A stretch of 17,936 nucleotides of DNA from JANMEX01 sp031423755 (GTDB lineage: Bacteria > Pseudomonadota > Alphaproteobacteria > Rhizobiales > Rhizobiaceae): the NCBI GenBank assembly GCA_031423755.1, contig JANPGC010000273.1, forward strand, positions 1-17,936, in the 5' to 3' direction. A program made the translations under genes and the position numbers. The number at the start of each line of letters is the position of its first letter. Within the stretch, counting starts at the first letter, position 1. Under the pieces are notes generated by a model. The model had not been told where the DNA came from. It searched no databases and was given only the letters and a program-made list of their open reading frames with translations. This document shows positions 6,958-14,829 of this stretch, one piece after another.

Positions 6958-8763
6958 TCAATGACTTGCCTTTTCTGGTTCTGCTGTAACGGTCTGCCGG
7001 CTTTCCGCGCGCGCCTCTTCAAGCCGGGTTGTGATCAGTTCAAGCACGCCTGCATGCGGCCTGGCGGTTGCGTCATCGTCAGTTGAGGCAAACCATGCGG
7101 CGACAATCATCGGAACAGTGCCAAACTTCCCCTTCAGTCTGCGGCGCATGAATTCAATACGCTCTGCAGGTGGATCGACAAGATAGACAAGAACAAGGGC
7201 CTGAGTCTGGCCAATCGGGCCGACGTCTCCTGTCAGCGGCGAGCTTGCATTTTCGTCGAGCATCATATGTGGCACGCCAGCCGCGCTTAATGAGGCTGAG
7301 AGCGCAATTGTAGCCGCAAAGTTAATGCTGCCGGGGGCAGGGAGAAGCATGATTGAGCGGTCTTCGGTTGATCCTGGAATGTCTGCGTCAGAAACAAAAA
7401 CAGCATCCAGGACAGCGGAGAACTCTGTTGAAAGGTCCGTCTGATCACTGGCGGACAGTCGGCGCTGCAAGCGGTCATTTTCTGCCAGCATCAGTCCGGG
7501 AACGGCGATAGTCTTCAGAAAATCAGCCATTGTTGCGTCAGAGAGCGATTTCTCCGAAATGGTGACAGCGTCTGAGCGGTCTCTTGCCAGAAGCCTGTGA
7601 TAAAATGTCTGCGCGGGCGTCAAAGCCGGCGCTGAACCGAACAGGATATCTAGAAATCCGAGGCCTTCGACATGTTTGCCAATGACAGCGAGGCAGATGG
7701 TCAGTGGGGTGGCCAACAGCAATCCAACCGGCCCCCAAAGCGCTGTCCAGAATGCTGCTGCAGCGATGACAGCCACGGGAGAAAGCCCGGCGCTGTGGCC
7801 GAACGCCAGAGGCTCAATGACATGGCCTACGATAGGCTCCGTCACGAGAAACAGCCCGGCGACCATCAGTGGCAGTGTCCAGTCTGGGCTGATGGCGGCT
7901 GCAAGCAAAATTGGAAAAACTGCGGCCAATATTGAGCCGACATACGGAATGAACCGCATGAGCGCGGTGAAAACGCCCCAAAGCGCTGCCGCTGGTACAC
8001 CCATAAGCCAAAGCGAAACGCCTACGAAAATTCCGAAACTGCAATTGACCAGCGCCTGCATGATGAACAGTTTGCTGATTTTCGAACCGGCATCATTCAT
8101 TGCCGCAGTTGTCTTGAGCAGGTCACCCCGTCCGGCGAGCCGGATCAGCCGGTCCCGCAAATCCTCTCTTTGAAACAGAAAGAAAATGCCAAAAATCGCG
8201 ACAAGAATGGTTTGCACGATTGGATGCAGCAGCGGGCTTATGATCCCGAGATAGGAACTCAAAAAGCCCGGCTCTGAGGTCATGACGGCAATGTTCTTGG
8301 GTGCTGCGACGGTGGCGGCTTTTCCGGGCTGCTGCTCGGCGTCAAGCTCCGCTCCTAATCGGCCCAGCATGTCGCCAGCGCCGCCAAACATGCTGTTGCC
8401 GGATGACAGATTGCGTACACTTTTGATTTTTGCCCGAAGGTTTGTTTCATACGCTGGCAGTTCTGCAGTGAGTGCGGCGACCTGTTTGGAGACCAGATAT
8501 CCAACACTGCCAGCAATTATGAACATAGTGGAAACCACCACTGTGATGGCAAGCGCCTTCGGCACTCGTCGCTTTTGCAAGCCTTTGACTGCCGGCGTCA
8601 AAAGAAATGTGAAAAGCACTGCCAATGCCACGGGAACAAGCACATCGCGCCCGAAATAGAGAAAACCGCAGGCAAGCGCTGCAATAATCATGACATGTGC
8701 AGCAAATGCCACTTTGTCATCCTTGCTTGTCTCACGGAAGAATGTTGCTGGCAGTGGTCGCAT
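6958..8763 (-). CDS. AI-2E/PerM-family multispanning membrane protein with long soluble C-terminus
   Basis: 601 residues. The first 370 or so form the typical AI-2E-type permease: paired helices near the start (MIIAALACGFLYF, VLVPVALAVLFTFLLTP), then a soluble insert, then helices around LHPIVQTILVAIFGIFFLF, MRFIPYVGSILAAVFPILL and WTALWGPVGLLLATPLTI. Transport roles reported for members differ (signal export, ion/proton antiport), so substrate is not assigned. Residues about 375-601 are an extra cytoplasmic region, including SIMLLPAPGSINFAATIALS and QALVLVYLVDPPAERIEF, that resembles an alternating beta/alpha fold. ATG at 8763 has GGGG 6 bases upstream; TTG one codon earlier is less likely. 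It converges on the CHASE kinase with a 29-base gap and follows the small basic protein gene by 115 bases. Confidence 0.85.
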   Translation of the reverse strand: MRPLPATFFRETSKDDKVAFAAHVMIIAALACGFLYFGRDVLVPVALAVLFTFLLTPAVKGLQKRRVPKALAITVVVSTMFIIAGSVGYLVSKQVAALTAELPAYETNLRAKIKSVRNLSSGNSMFGGAGDMLGRLGAELDAEQQPGKAATVAAPKNIAVMTSEPGFLSSYLGIISPLLHPIVQTILVAIFGIFFLFQREDLRDRLIRLAGRGDLLKTTAAMNDAGSKISKLFIMQALVNCSFGIFVGVSLWLMGVPAAALWGVFTALMRFIPYVGSILAAVFPILLAAAISPDWTLPLMVAGLFLVTEPIVGHVIEPLAFGHSAGLSPVAVIAAAAFWTALWGPVGLLLATPLTICLAVIGKHVEGLGFLDILFGSAPALTPAQTFYHRLLARDRSDAVTISEKSLSDATMADFLKTIAVPGLMLAENDRLQRRLSASDQTDLSTEFSAVLDAVFVSDADIPGSTEDRSIMLLPAPGSINFAATIALSASLSAAGVPHMMLDENASSPLTGDVGPIGQTQALVLVYLVDPPAERIEFMRRRLKGKFGTVPMIVAAWFASTDDDATARPHAGVLELITTRLEEARAESRQTVTAEPEKASH

Positions 8764-8878
8764 CAAGATCCCCGAAATTCTTGCGCTTGTGCTGTAGTGA
8801 ATACAGCGCTCAATTTATTTGATTGAGGGCGAAACAGCGTTGGGCCCAATCCTCGGCATTGGATAGATCCGCAAATTT

Positions 8879-9070
8879 TCACTTGGAATTTTGCTTGGAA
8901 CCTGCGCTTTTCCCGTCTGAGCTTTTGGATCGTTCATCAACGCGGGCCGCACCCTTTTTGAGCGGCTTGCCGGTCGCTGCTTCAACGTCTTTTTCTTCCT
9001 TGCGCGTTTGCTTCAGGAGTGCCGAGGCGGCAGATTTTCCGGTTGGAGTGGGGGCATTTTTGACTGACAT
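8879..9070 (-). CDS. Small Lys-rich, probably disordered protein behind an EcfG promoter
   Basis: 63 residues, no family recognised. Support for a real gene comes from AAAGGAG 7 bases before ATG 9070 and an exact EcfG-type promoter further upstream. Composition is striking: 12 lysines and 3 arginines, many Ala, Ser, Thr and Gly, and no Cys, Trp, Phe, Tyr, His or Ile. It should be soluble, basic and largely unfolded, with one possible short helix (ASALLKQTRKEEKDVEAA). Such a protein could bind nucleic acid or act as a hydration/protection factor, but that is inference from composition. The AI-2E-type gene follows on the same strand, and the two could share the promoter. Confidence 0.72.
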   Translation of the reverse strand: MSVKNAPTPTGKSAASALLKQTRKEEKDVEAATGKPLKKGAARVDERSKSSDGKSAGSKQNSK

Positions 9071-9142
9071 TGCGGGCTCCTTTGGAATGCCTGGGTAAGA
9101 CGAAAAGCTTTGTGATCGGAACAAATGGACCACTTGGCTCAC

Positions 9143-9167
9143 AACGCATCGATCCCGAGTTGGTTCC
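9143..9167 (-). promoter_or_regulatory. EcfG-dependent promoter of the small basic protein gene (GGAAC-N16-CGTT)
   Basis: On the minus strand GGAAC is at 9167-9163 and CGTT at 9146-9143 with exactly 16 bases between. It is the same form as the two promoters at 2909-2965. The -10 lies 73 bases before the ATG at 9070, in the spacer shared with the divergent imuA promoter. Confidence 0.85.
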
Positions 9168-9288
9168 AGCGTGCCTGAAATTCTGGCATCGCTGCGCATC
9201 TCCTTCGATATGCCCGCGCAATGGACTTGCCGAAATGTGCCATGCGGCAAGCCTGAGCCACAAAACGGGCAAATACGGCATTGCCAAT

Positions 9289-9303
9289 GTTCCTTATTTG
9301 TTC
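9289..9303 (+). promoter_or_regulatory. LexA (SOS) box of the imuA-imuB-dnaE2 operon
   Basis: GTTC at 9289-9292 and GTTC at 9300-9303 are separated by exactly 7 bases (CTTATTT), matching the direct-repeat alphaproteobacterial LexA site GTTC-N7-GTTC. A possible -35 (TTGCCA, 9281-9286) and -10 (AATTAT, 9305-9310) flank it, placing the operator in the spacer where LexA would block polymerase. Confidence 0.88.
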
Positions 9304-9315
9304 TAATTATTCCAA

Positions 9316-10086
9316 ATGTCTATCTCCGGTGCTCCAGCAGTGTTGCGTTTGGCTCGGGCGAATCCTGCCCGCAATGAATCACGAGTCCCGGTGACATTCG
9401 AGGCGGTGCGGGCTGCGGTTGCAGATGCGCCGCTCAATGAGATTATGCCTGTCGCGCCGGGCGACCATGCGGCGGCGCTTGGTTTTGCGCTGGCTTGGGC
9501 AGTAATGGCGACGAAGGGCAGCACCGAAAGCGGCGTGATTTTCTGGGCTGCTCCCGAGCAGGATTTTTTTGAGGATGGTTTGCCGAACGCTGAAGGGCTG
9601 GCACAGTTTGGCCTTTCGCTTGACCGGCTTCTGATGGTCCGGACCAATTGCCAGGCGGATGCGCTCTGGTCAGTGGAGCAGGCATTGGCCACGCCTGAAA
9701 CAACGGCGCTGTGCGCTGTCTCACCATCCAGAAAACCGTTGAGCCTGACCGCCACGCGGCGGCTTCTCCTGACAGCGGAAAAGCATAAAACGCGCTGCAT
9801 CCTGCTCCGGCAGGATTTGGCCGGGACGAGTGCGGCATGGAGCCGTTGGCAGATCAGCGCCGCACCAAGCCAAGGTGAGGAGCGGGAACTGGGCCGCCCT
9901 TCATTCAAGGCTCACCTTGCAAGGAGCCGCGCGGGTAATTCCGGCCTTAATTTCAATCTTGTATGGGATATTCACAGTCATGCTTTCCGTGATGGAGAAA
10001 GCGGGAATAACGCCGCAATGGATGGCGCTGTGGCTTCCGCGTTTGTCGGCGGACCGGCTGATGCGGATGAACGCAGCGCCGCCTGA
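9316..10086 (+). CDS. imuA: ImuA, SOS mutagenesis accessory protein (RecA/SulA-like)
   Basis: 256 residues. ImuA works with ImuB and DnaE2 in damage-induced translesion synthesis; its precise role is not settled. The sequence follows the rhizobial form: LNEIMPVAPGDHAAALGFALAWAV (about 40-63), a strand VIFWAAPEQDFFEDG, GLSLDRLLMVR, a central LTATRRLLLTAEKHKTRCILL, and the C-terminal RPSFKAHLARSRAG. Identity rests on this together with its position directly before imuB and dnaE2 and behind a LexA box. ATG at 9316 is the only upstream choice because TAA lies in frame at 9304. There is no Shine-Dalgarno and only 12 bases separate it from the LexA box, so the transcript is probably leaderless. Its 3' end overlaps imuB by up to 107 bases in another frame. 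Confidence 0.85.
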   Translation: MSISGAPAVLRLARANPARNESRVPVTFEAVRAAVADAPLNEIMPVAPGDHAAALGFALAWAVMATKGSTESGVIFWAAPEQDFFEDGLPNAEGLAQFGLSLDRLLMVRTNCQADALWSVEQALATPETTALCAVSPSRKPLSLTATRRLLLTAEKHKTRCILLRQDLAGTSAAWSRWQISAAPSQGEERELGRPSFKAHLARSRAGNSGLNFNLVWDIHSHAFRDGESGNNAAMDGAVASAFVGGPADADERSAA

Positions 10087-11521
10087 TAGCCGTCCGCTCG
10101 TCATTTATGACAAGATCAAAAACGCTTTCATGCTGACCGCGCTTGACCGGCGGGCGAGCGCCTGCGGGCTTCAGATCGGGATGGCGCTTGCCGATGCGCG
10201 GGCGATCCAGCCCGATCTCGTCGCGCGTGAAGCCGAGCCAGCGGCGGATGCAAAGCTTTTGGATGAAATCGCCGCATGGTGCGAACGCTTCACGCCGGTT
10301 GTCGTGATTGATCCGCCGCACGGGCTTTTGCTGGATGTGACGGGCTGCGCGCATTTGTTTGGCGGCGCAGAAGCGCTGCTTGACGAGGCGGTGCGGCGGA
10401 TAAAGGTGGAGGGCTTTTCCGTGCGCGCCGCAATTGCTCCAACTCCGGGCGCGGCTTGGGCATTTTCACGCATTGGCGTAATGCGGGTTGTTGAACAGGA
10501 CGGACTAAAAGAAGCCTTGGCCGGGTTGCCGATTGCAACCCTGCGTCTTCTGCCGCAATCCGCCGCCTTGTTGCGGCGGCTTGGCCTGAAAACCATTGGT
10601 CAGATCATGGATGCGCCGCGCCAGCCGTTTGCCGCCCGTGCCGGACAGCATGCAATGCTGCGGCTTGATCAGGCGCTGGGCCGCGCGCCGGAAGCGCTCA
10701 CACCAAGACGCCCGCCGCCGCCGTTGTTTGCGCTGCGACGGCTGGTCGAGCCGGTGCTGACCATGGAAGCAGTGCTGATTGTCACCGAGGCATTGTGCGC
10801 TGACCTTTGCGCGCAGCTGGATGAACGGGGTTCGGGCGCAAGGCTTTTGCGGCTCTCTCTCTTCGGAGTGGATAACCGCGTGCGCACTGTCCAGCTTGGG
10901 CTCAGCCGAGCCGAATCTGACCCCGTTACCATGCTGCGGCTCTTGCGCGAGCGGCTTGATGTCTCGCCGGAGGCATTGGAGGCGGAGTTTGGCTTTGATG
11001 CAGCGCGGCTGGATGCGGTGGAAATCACTCCGATTATCCTGCACCCGACCGATCTTGCGCCGAAAGCCGGACGCGACAAGGAGGCAGAAGCACGGCTGAT
11101 CGACCGGCTGACAGCGCGGCTTGGGCAGGCGCGGATCGGGCGGCCTGAGTTGAATTCAGTGCATGCTCCTGAGCGGGCAAATGGCTGGGCGGTAGCAGAA
11201 ACCAGAGCAGGGGAGTTGCCCGCCCCGATGCAGGACGGCGTGATGCGGCGGCCCTTGAGGTTGTTCGCCCGCGCGCAGATTGTCGAGGCGATAGCCTCAA
11301 TGCCCGACGGGCCGCCAATGCGTTTCCGCTGGCGGCGTGTCTTGCATGATGTCATCCGGGCCGAAGGACCGGAGCGGATCACGCCGGATTGGCTGCGCGC
11401 GCCAAACGGTCGGCCGCGCGATTATTACCGTGTCGAGGACAGGGACGGGCGGCGCTACTGGCTTTACCGTGAAGACCATGAAGAAGCGCCGCGTTGGTAT
11501 CTGCACGGACTGTTCGCATGA
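9980..11521 (+). CDS. imuB: ImuB, Y-family polymerase homologue lacking catalytic acids
   Basis: About 513 residues. ImuB resembles DNA polymerase IV but is non-catalytic and bridges the beta clamp, ImuA and DnaE2. The N-terminus reads QWMALWLPRLSADRL where active enzymes have an acidic D-x-D motif. The second catalytic block is replaced by VVVIDPPHGLLLDVTGCAHLFGG. Finger/little-finger features follow (LPIATLRLLPQSAALLRRLGLKTIGQ, LDQALGRAPEALTPRRPPPP), and the C-terminus ends YWLYREDHEEAPRWYLHGLFA, usual for the family. The start is uncertain: ATG 9980, 9992 and 10022 all lie in frame without a good ribosome site, so coupling to imuA translation is likely. 9980 is listed as the longest plausible start. 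Its stop overlaps the dnaE2 start as ATGA. Confidence 0.9.
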   Translation: MLSVMEKAGITPQWMALWLPRLSADRLMRMNAAPPDSRPLVIYDKIKNAFMLTALDRRASACGLQIGMALADARAIQPDLVAREAEPAADAKLLDEIAAWCERFTPVVVIDPPHGLLLDVTGCAHLFGGAEALLDEAVRRIKVEGFSVRAAIAPTPGAAWAFSRIGVMRVVEQDGLKEALAGLPIATLRLLPQSAALLRRLGLKTIGQIMDAPRQPFAARAGQHAMLRLDQALGRAPEALTPRRPPPPLFALRRLVEPVLTMEAVLIVTEALCADLCAQLDERGSGARLLRLSLFGVDNRVRTVQLGLSRAESDPVTMLRLLRERLDVSPEALEAEFGFDAARLDAVEITPIILHPTDLAPKAGRDKEAEARLIDRLTARLGQARIGRPELNSVHAPERANGWAVAETRAGELPAPMQDGVMRRPLRLFARAQIVEAIASMPDGPPMRFRWRRVLHDVIRAEGPERITPDWLRAPNGRPRDYYRVEDRDGRRYWLYREDHEEAPRWYLHGLFA

Positions 11522-14500
11522 GCGGTTTTGCAGATCTCTGTGTGAGCACGAACTTCTCATTCCTGCGCGCCGCCTCGCACGCGGAGGAATTGGTTGAGAC
11601 CGCCAAGGCGCTCGGCCATGCCGGCATCGGCATTGCCGACCGCAACTCGCTGGCGGGGATTGTCCGCGCCCATTCAGTTGCCAAGGAGCAGGGCTTGCGG
11701 CTTGCCGTGGGCACGCGGCTGGTGTTCCGCGACGGCACGCCTGACATTCTCGCTTACCCCAAAGACCGCCCCGCCTATTCGCGGCTGACACGGCTGTTGA
11801 CCCTCGGTAACCGCCGCGCGCCCAAGGGCGAGTGCTGGCTGGATTTCGAGGATTTCCTCAGCCATTGCCAAGGGTTGCAGGCGATAGTTATTCCGGATCT
11901 GCAGATAGGCGCATTGCCGGACACGGTGCTGGCAACCTGCCTGGAAACCGTACGCAAAACATGCGGAGAAGTCTGGCTTGCCGCGCGGTTTGTTTTCGAC
12001 GGCGAGGACCGGCGGCGCATCCGGCTTCTAAAGAAGCTTGCAGCAGAGACCGGTGCCAGGCTGATCGGCACGAGCGAACCCCTGCACCACATCCCGGAAC
12101 GCAGGGCGCTTTTGGACGTTTTGACCTGCATCCGTGAGAAGACCACGCTCGACACCTCCGGGCGGTTGCTGGCTGCAAATGCAGAGCGGCATTTGAAGAC
12201 CGGAGAAGAAATGGCGCGGCTTTATCGCGACGCGCCGCAAGCCGTAAGCGAGACGCTGCGCTTTCTGGACGGCGCGAAATTCTCGCTGGATGAGCTGAGC
12301 TACCAGTATCCCGACGAGACCGTAGAGGGTTACGCCAATCCGCAGGCCGCGCTGGAATCCCTGTCATGGCAAGGCGCGGCGCGGCGCTATCCGGACGGCA
12401 TTCCCGATGGTGTCCGGGCCTCGTTGGAACGCGAACTTGATATCGTGGCGCATCTCAACTACGCGCCCTATTTCCTGACTGTCGCCGACATTGTGCGCTT
12501 TGCCCGCGAGGAGAGAGGCATCCTCTGCCAGGGACGGGGATCAGCAGCGAACTCCACCATCTGCTATGTGCTGGCTGTGACCGCAGTAGACCCCGCGACC
12601 ACCTCGCTTCTGTTTGACCGGTTCATTTCCACCGAGCGCAACGAGCCGCCAGACATTGACATCGACTTCGAACATGAGCGGCGCGAGGAAGTCATCCAGT
12701 ATGTCTACGGGAAGTACGGCCGCCACCGCGCGGCACTGGCCTCAACGCTGATCTGCTACCGCAGCCGCAGCGCCATCCGCGATGTCTGCAAAACATTCGG
12801 CTATTCGGAAGACCGCATCGCCTCGCTGACCAAAATGCAGCAATGGTGGTCGAAGGGCACCAGCCGGAAAGACCTTGCCACACTTGGGCTGGACATGAGT
12901 GACGCACGTCTGATCACATGTCTGAAGCTGGTCGAAGAATTGCGCGATTTCCCGCGTCATCTTTCCCAGCATGTCGGCGGCATTGTCATCACACGTGACC
13001 GCCTCGACGATGTCGTGCCCATTCAAAATGCCGCGATGGAAGATCGCACGGTTGTCGAGTGGAACAAGGATGATCTTCAGGCGCTGAAAATCCTGAAAGT
13101 CGACATGCTGGCGCTCGGCATGCTGACCTGCCTGCGCAAGGCTTTTACCATGGTCGAACAATCCTATCCGCTATGGGATGGTGAAGGTGGCAGGCTGACA
13201 CTGGACTCCATGCCGAAGGAAGATGCTTCCGTCTATCGCATGCTGCACCGCGCCGATTCGATTGGCACTTTTCAGGTCGAAAGCCGCGCACAAATGTCGA
13301 TGCTGCCGCGGCTGAAGCCGATATGCTTCTACGACCTCGTCATTGAAGTCGCCATCGTCCGCCCCGGTCCGATCCAAGGCGGCATGGTGCATCCCTATCT
13401 TAGGCGCAAGCAGGGACTGGAGAAGACAACTTACCCGTCCAAAGCCTTGGAGGCGGTACTTCACCGCACCTTGGGCGTCCCGTTGTTTCAAGAGCAGGCG
13501 ATGCAGATCGCGATTGTCGCCGCCGGGTTCTCGCCGCCCGAGGCCGACAAGCTGCGCCGCGCAATGGCGACCTTCCGGCGGGTTGGAACCATCGGCTTGC
13601 TGCGCGACAAGTTCGTCAATGGCATGATCAAAAATGGCTACGAGCAGGCATTTGCCGAAGCCAGCTTCAAGCAGATCGAGGGCTTTGGTGAATATGGCTT
13701 TCCCGAAAGCCATGCCGCAAGCTTCGCGCTCCTTGTCTACGCCTCCTGCTGGCTGAAATGCCACTATCCGGATGTGTTCGCCGCGGCACTTTTGAATTCA
13801 CAGCCAATGGGCTTTTATGCGCCATCAGAAATCGTCCGGGACGCCGGCGAGCACGGTGTCGAAATGCGCCCGCCTGATGTCAATTTTTCCGACTGGGACA
13901 ACAAGCTTGAAGAAGGCCCCGCCGCCGTCGAAAACCTGCACGCGCGCCATGCCGAAATGCGCCCTGACGTTCATTCAACCCATGCCGTCCGGCTCGGCTT
14001 CCGGCAGATCACGGGCCTTCGTGAAGAGGAACTGACGCGGCTCGCCGCCCTGCGTGGCAAAGGCTATGACTCAGTGCGCGATGTCTGGCTGCGCGGCGCG
14101 GTATCCGTCTCGACCATCGAGCGACTTGCCGATGCCGACGCGTTCCGCTCTCTGGGCTTGGACCGACGCGATGCGCTCTGGGCGGCGAGGGGCTTGAACC
14201 GCGTCGGCGGACAAGAGGACCTGCCGCTGTTCTCCGTCACGTTCGACCCGACACGCGAGAAGGATTACGGCCTGCCTTCAATGCTGATCGGCGAGCATGT
14301 GGTTGAAGACTACCGCACCATCGGCCTATCGCTTAAAACCCACCCCGCTGCCTTACTGCGTGATGAGTTGAACCTGCGCGGCGTCACGCCGTCCGAGGAA
14401 CTGGCAGGTTTGAAAACCGGCGCAAAAGTGCGTGTTGCAGGCCTCGTTCTGGTGCGCCAGCGCCCGGGCACAGCGTCCGGCGTCATCTTCATGACTTTGC

Positions 14501-14829
14501 AGGATGAGGGCCATGTCGCCAATGCAGTCGTGTGGCCGAAAATCTTCGAACAATTCCGCGCCGAAGTGCTTGGCTCGCGTTTTTGTGCGGTCGACGGCTA
14601 TGTGCAAAACGAGAGCGGCGTTTTGCATGTCATTGCCAGAAGGATCATGGATTACTCGCCGCTGCTGGCAAGGCTTTCCAATGCCGAATTCACAAGCACA
14701 GTGACAAATGCCGATGAAGTTAAACGTCCGGTCGAGGCGGACTCACGCCAGCACCCGCGCAATGTGCGCCATAAGCTCAGCTTCGGCCCGGTGGCAAAAG
14801 TTATGCCAAAGGGCCGCAATTTTCATTAA
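11518..14829 (+). CDS. dnaE2: DnaE2 (ImuC), error-prone DNA polymerase III alpha homologue
   Basis: 1103 residues, normal for DnaE2. It is the catalytic polymerase of the damage-inducible mutasome. An N-terminal PHP domain (about 1-210) opens FADLCVSTNFSFLRAASHAEEL and IGIADRNSLAGIVRAH. The polymerase core shows LCQGRGSAANS, then PPDIDIDFEHERREEV with the catalytic aspartates at about 381 and 383, and a third in LKVDMLALGM at D529. Helix-hairpin-helix (about 840-900) and OB-fold regions (about 970-1060: VRVAGLVLVRQRPGTASGVIFMTLQDE) follow, as in DnaE2 rather than the longer DnaE1. ATG at 11518 overlaps the imuB stop as ATGA; a TTG at 11494 is rejected. No LexA box of its own is needed. Confidence 0.96.
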   Translation: MSGFADLCVSTNFSFLRAASHAEELVETAKALGHAGIGIADRNSLAGIVRAHSVAKEQGLRLAVGTRLVFRDGTPDILAYPKDRPAYSRLTRLLTLGNRRAPKGECWLDFEDFLSHCQGLQAIVIPDLQIGALPDTVLATCLETVRKTCGEVWLAARFVFDGEDRRRIRLLKKLAAETGARLIGTSEPLHHIPERRALLDVLTCIREKTTLDTSGRLLAANAERHLKTGEEMARLYRDAPQAVSETLRFLDGAKFSLDELSYQYPDETVEGYANPQAALESLSWQGAARRYPDGIPDGVRASLERELDIVAHLNYAPYFLTVADIVRFAREERGILCQGRGSAANSTICYVLAVTAVDPATTSLLFDRFISTERNEPPDIDIDFEHERREEVIQYVYGKYGRHRAALASTLICYRSRSAIRDVCKTFGYSEDRIASLTKMQQWWSKGTSRKDLATLGLDMSDARLITCLKLVEELRDFPRHLSQHVGGIVITRDRLDDVVPIQNAAMEDRTVVEWNKDDLQALKILKVDMLALGMLTCLRKAFTMVEQSYPLWDGEGGRLTLDSMPKEDASVYRMLHRADSIGTFQVESRAQMSMLPRLKPICFYDLVIEVAIVRPGPIQGGMVHPYLRRKQGLEKTTYPSKALEAVLHRTLGVPLFQEQAMQIAIVAAGFSPPEADKLRRAMATFRRVGTIGLLRDKFVNGMIKNGYEQAFAEASFKQIEGFGEYGFPESHAASFALLVYASCWLKCHYPDVFAAALLNSQPMGFYAPSEIVRDAGEHGVEMRPPDVNFSDWDNKLEEGPAAVENLHARHAEMRPDVHSTHAVRLGFRQITGLREEELTRLAALRGKGYDSVRDVWLRGAVSVSTIERLADADAFRSLGLDRRDALWAARGLNRVGGQEDLPLFSVTFDPTREKDYGLPSMLIGEHVVEDYRTIGLSLKTHPAALLRDELNLRGVTPSEELAGLKTGAKVRVAGLVLVRQRPGTASGVIFMTLQDEGHVANAVVWPKIFEQFRAEVLGSRFCAVDGYVQNESGVLHVIARRIMDYSPLLARLSNAEFTSTVTNADEVKRPVEADSRQHPRNVRHKLSFGPVAKVMPKGRNFH
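14785..14815 (+). terminator. Possible stem-loop terminator overlapping the end of dnaE2
   Basis: GGCCC (14785-14789) pairs with GGGCC (14811-14815), and TGGCA (14792-14796) with TGCCA (14804-14808), around a 7-base loop; a two-base bulge sits on each side. The stem lies within the last codons of dnaE2 and is followed by GCAATTTTCATT, only a short T tract. The paired arms are in coding sequence and could be fortuitous. Confidence 0.35.

Noticed and set aside
8809..8827. CTCAAT/ATTGAG hairpin between the small protein gene and the AI-2E-type gene
   Set aside because: Only 6 bp with a 7-base loop and no T tract on the minus strand; not enough to call a terminator that would split the two genes.
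9118..9142. Plus-strand GGAAC that could have been an EcfG promoter toward imuA
   Set aside because: No CGTT at 16 or 17 bases downstream.
10669..11382. Minus-strand open frame of 237 codons inside imuB, Arg/Ser-rich
   Set aside because: Opposite-strand shadow of a high-GC gene: no start context and low-complexity composition, while imuB is complete and recognisable.
11494..11517. TTG start giving DnaE2 eight extra residues
   Set aside because: ATG 11518 forms the usual ATGA overlap with imuB and begins at the family's normal N-terminus.
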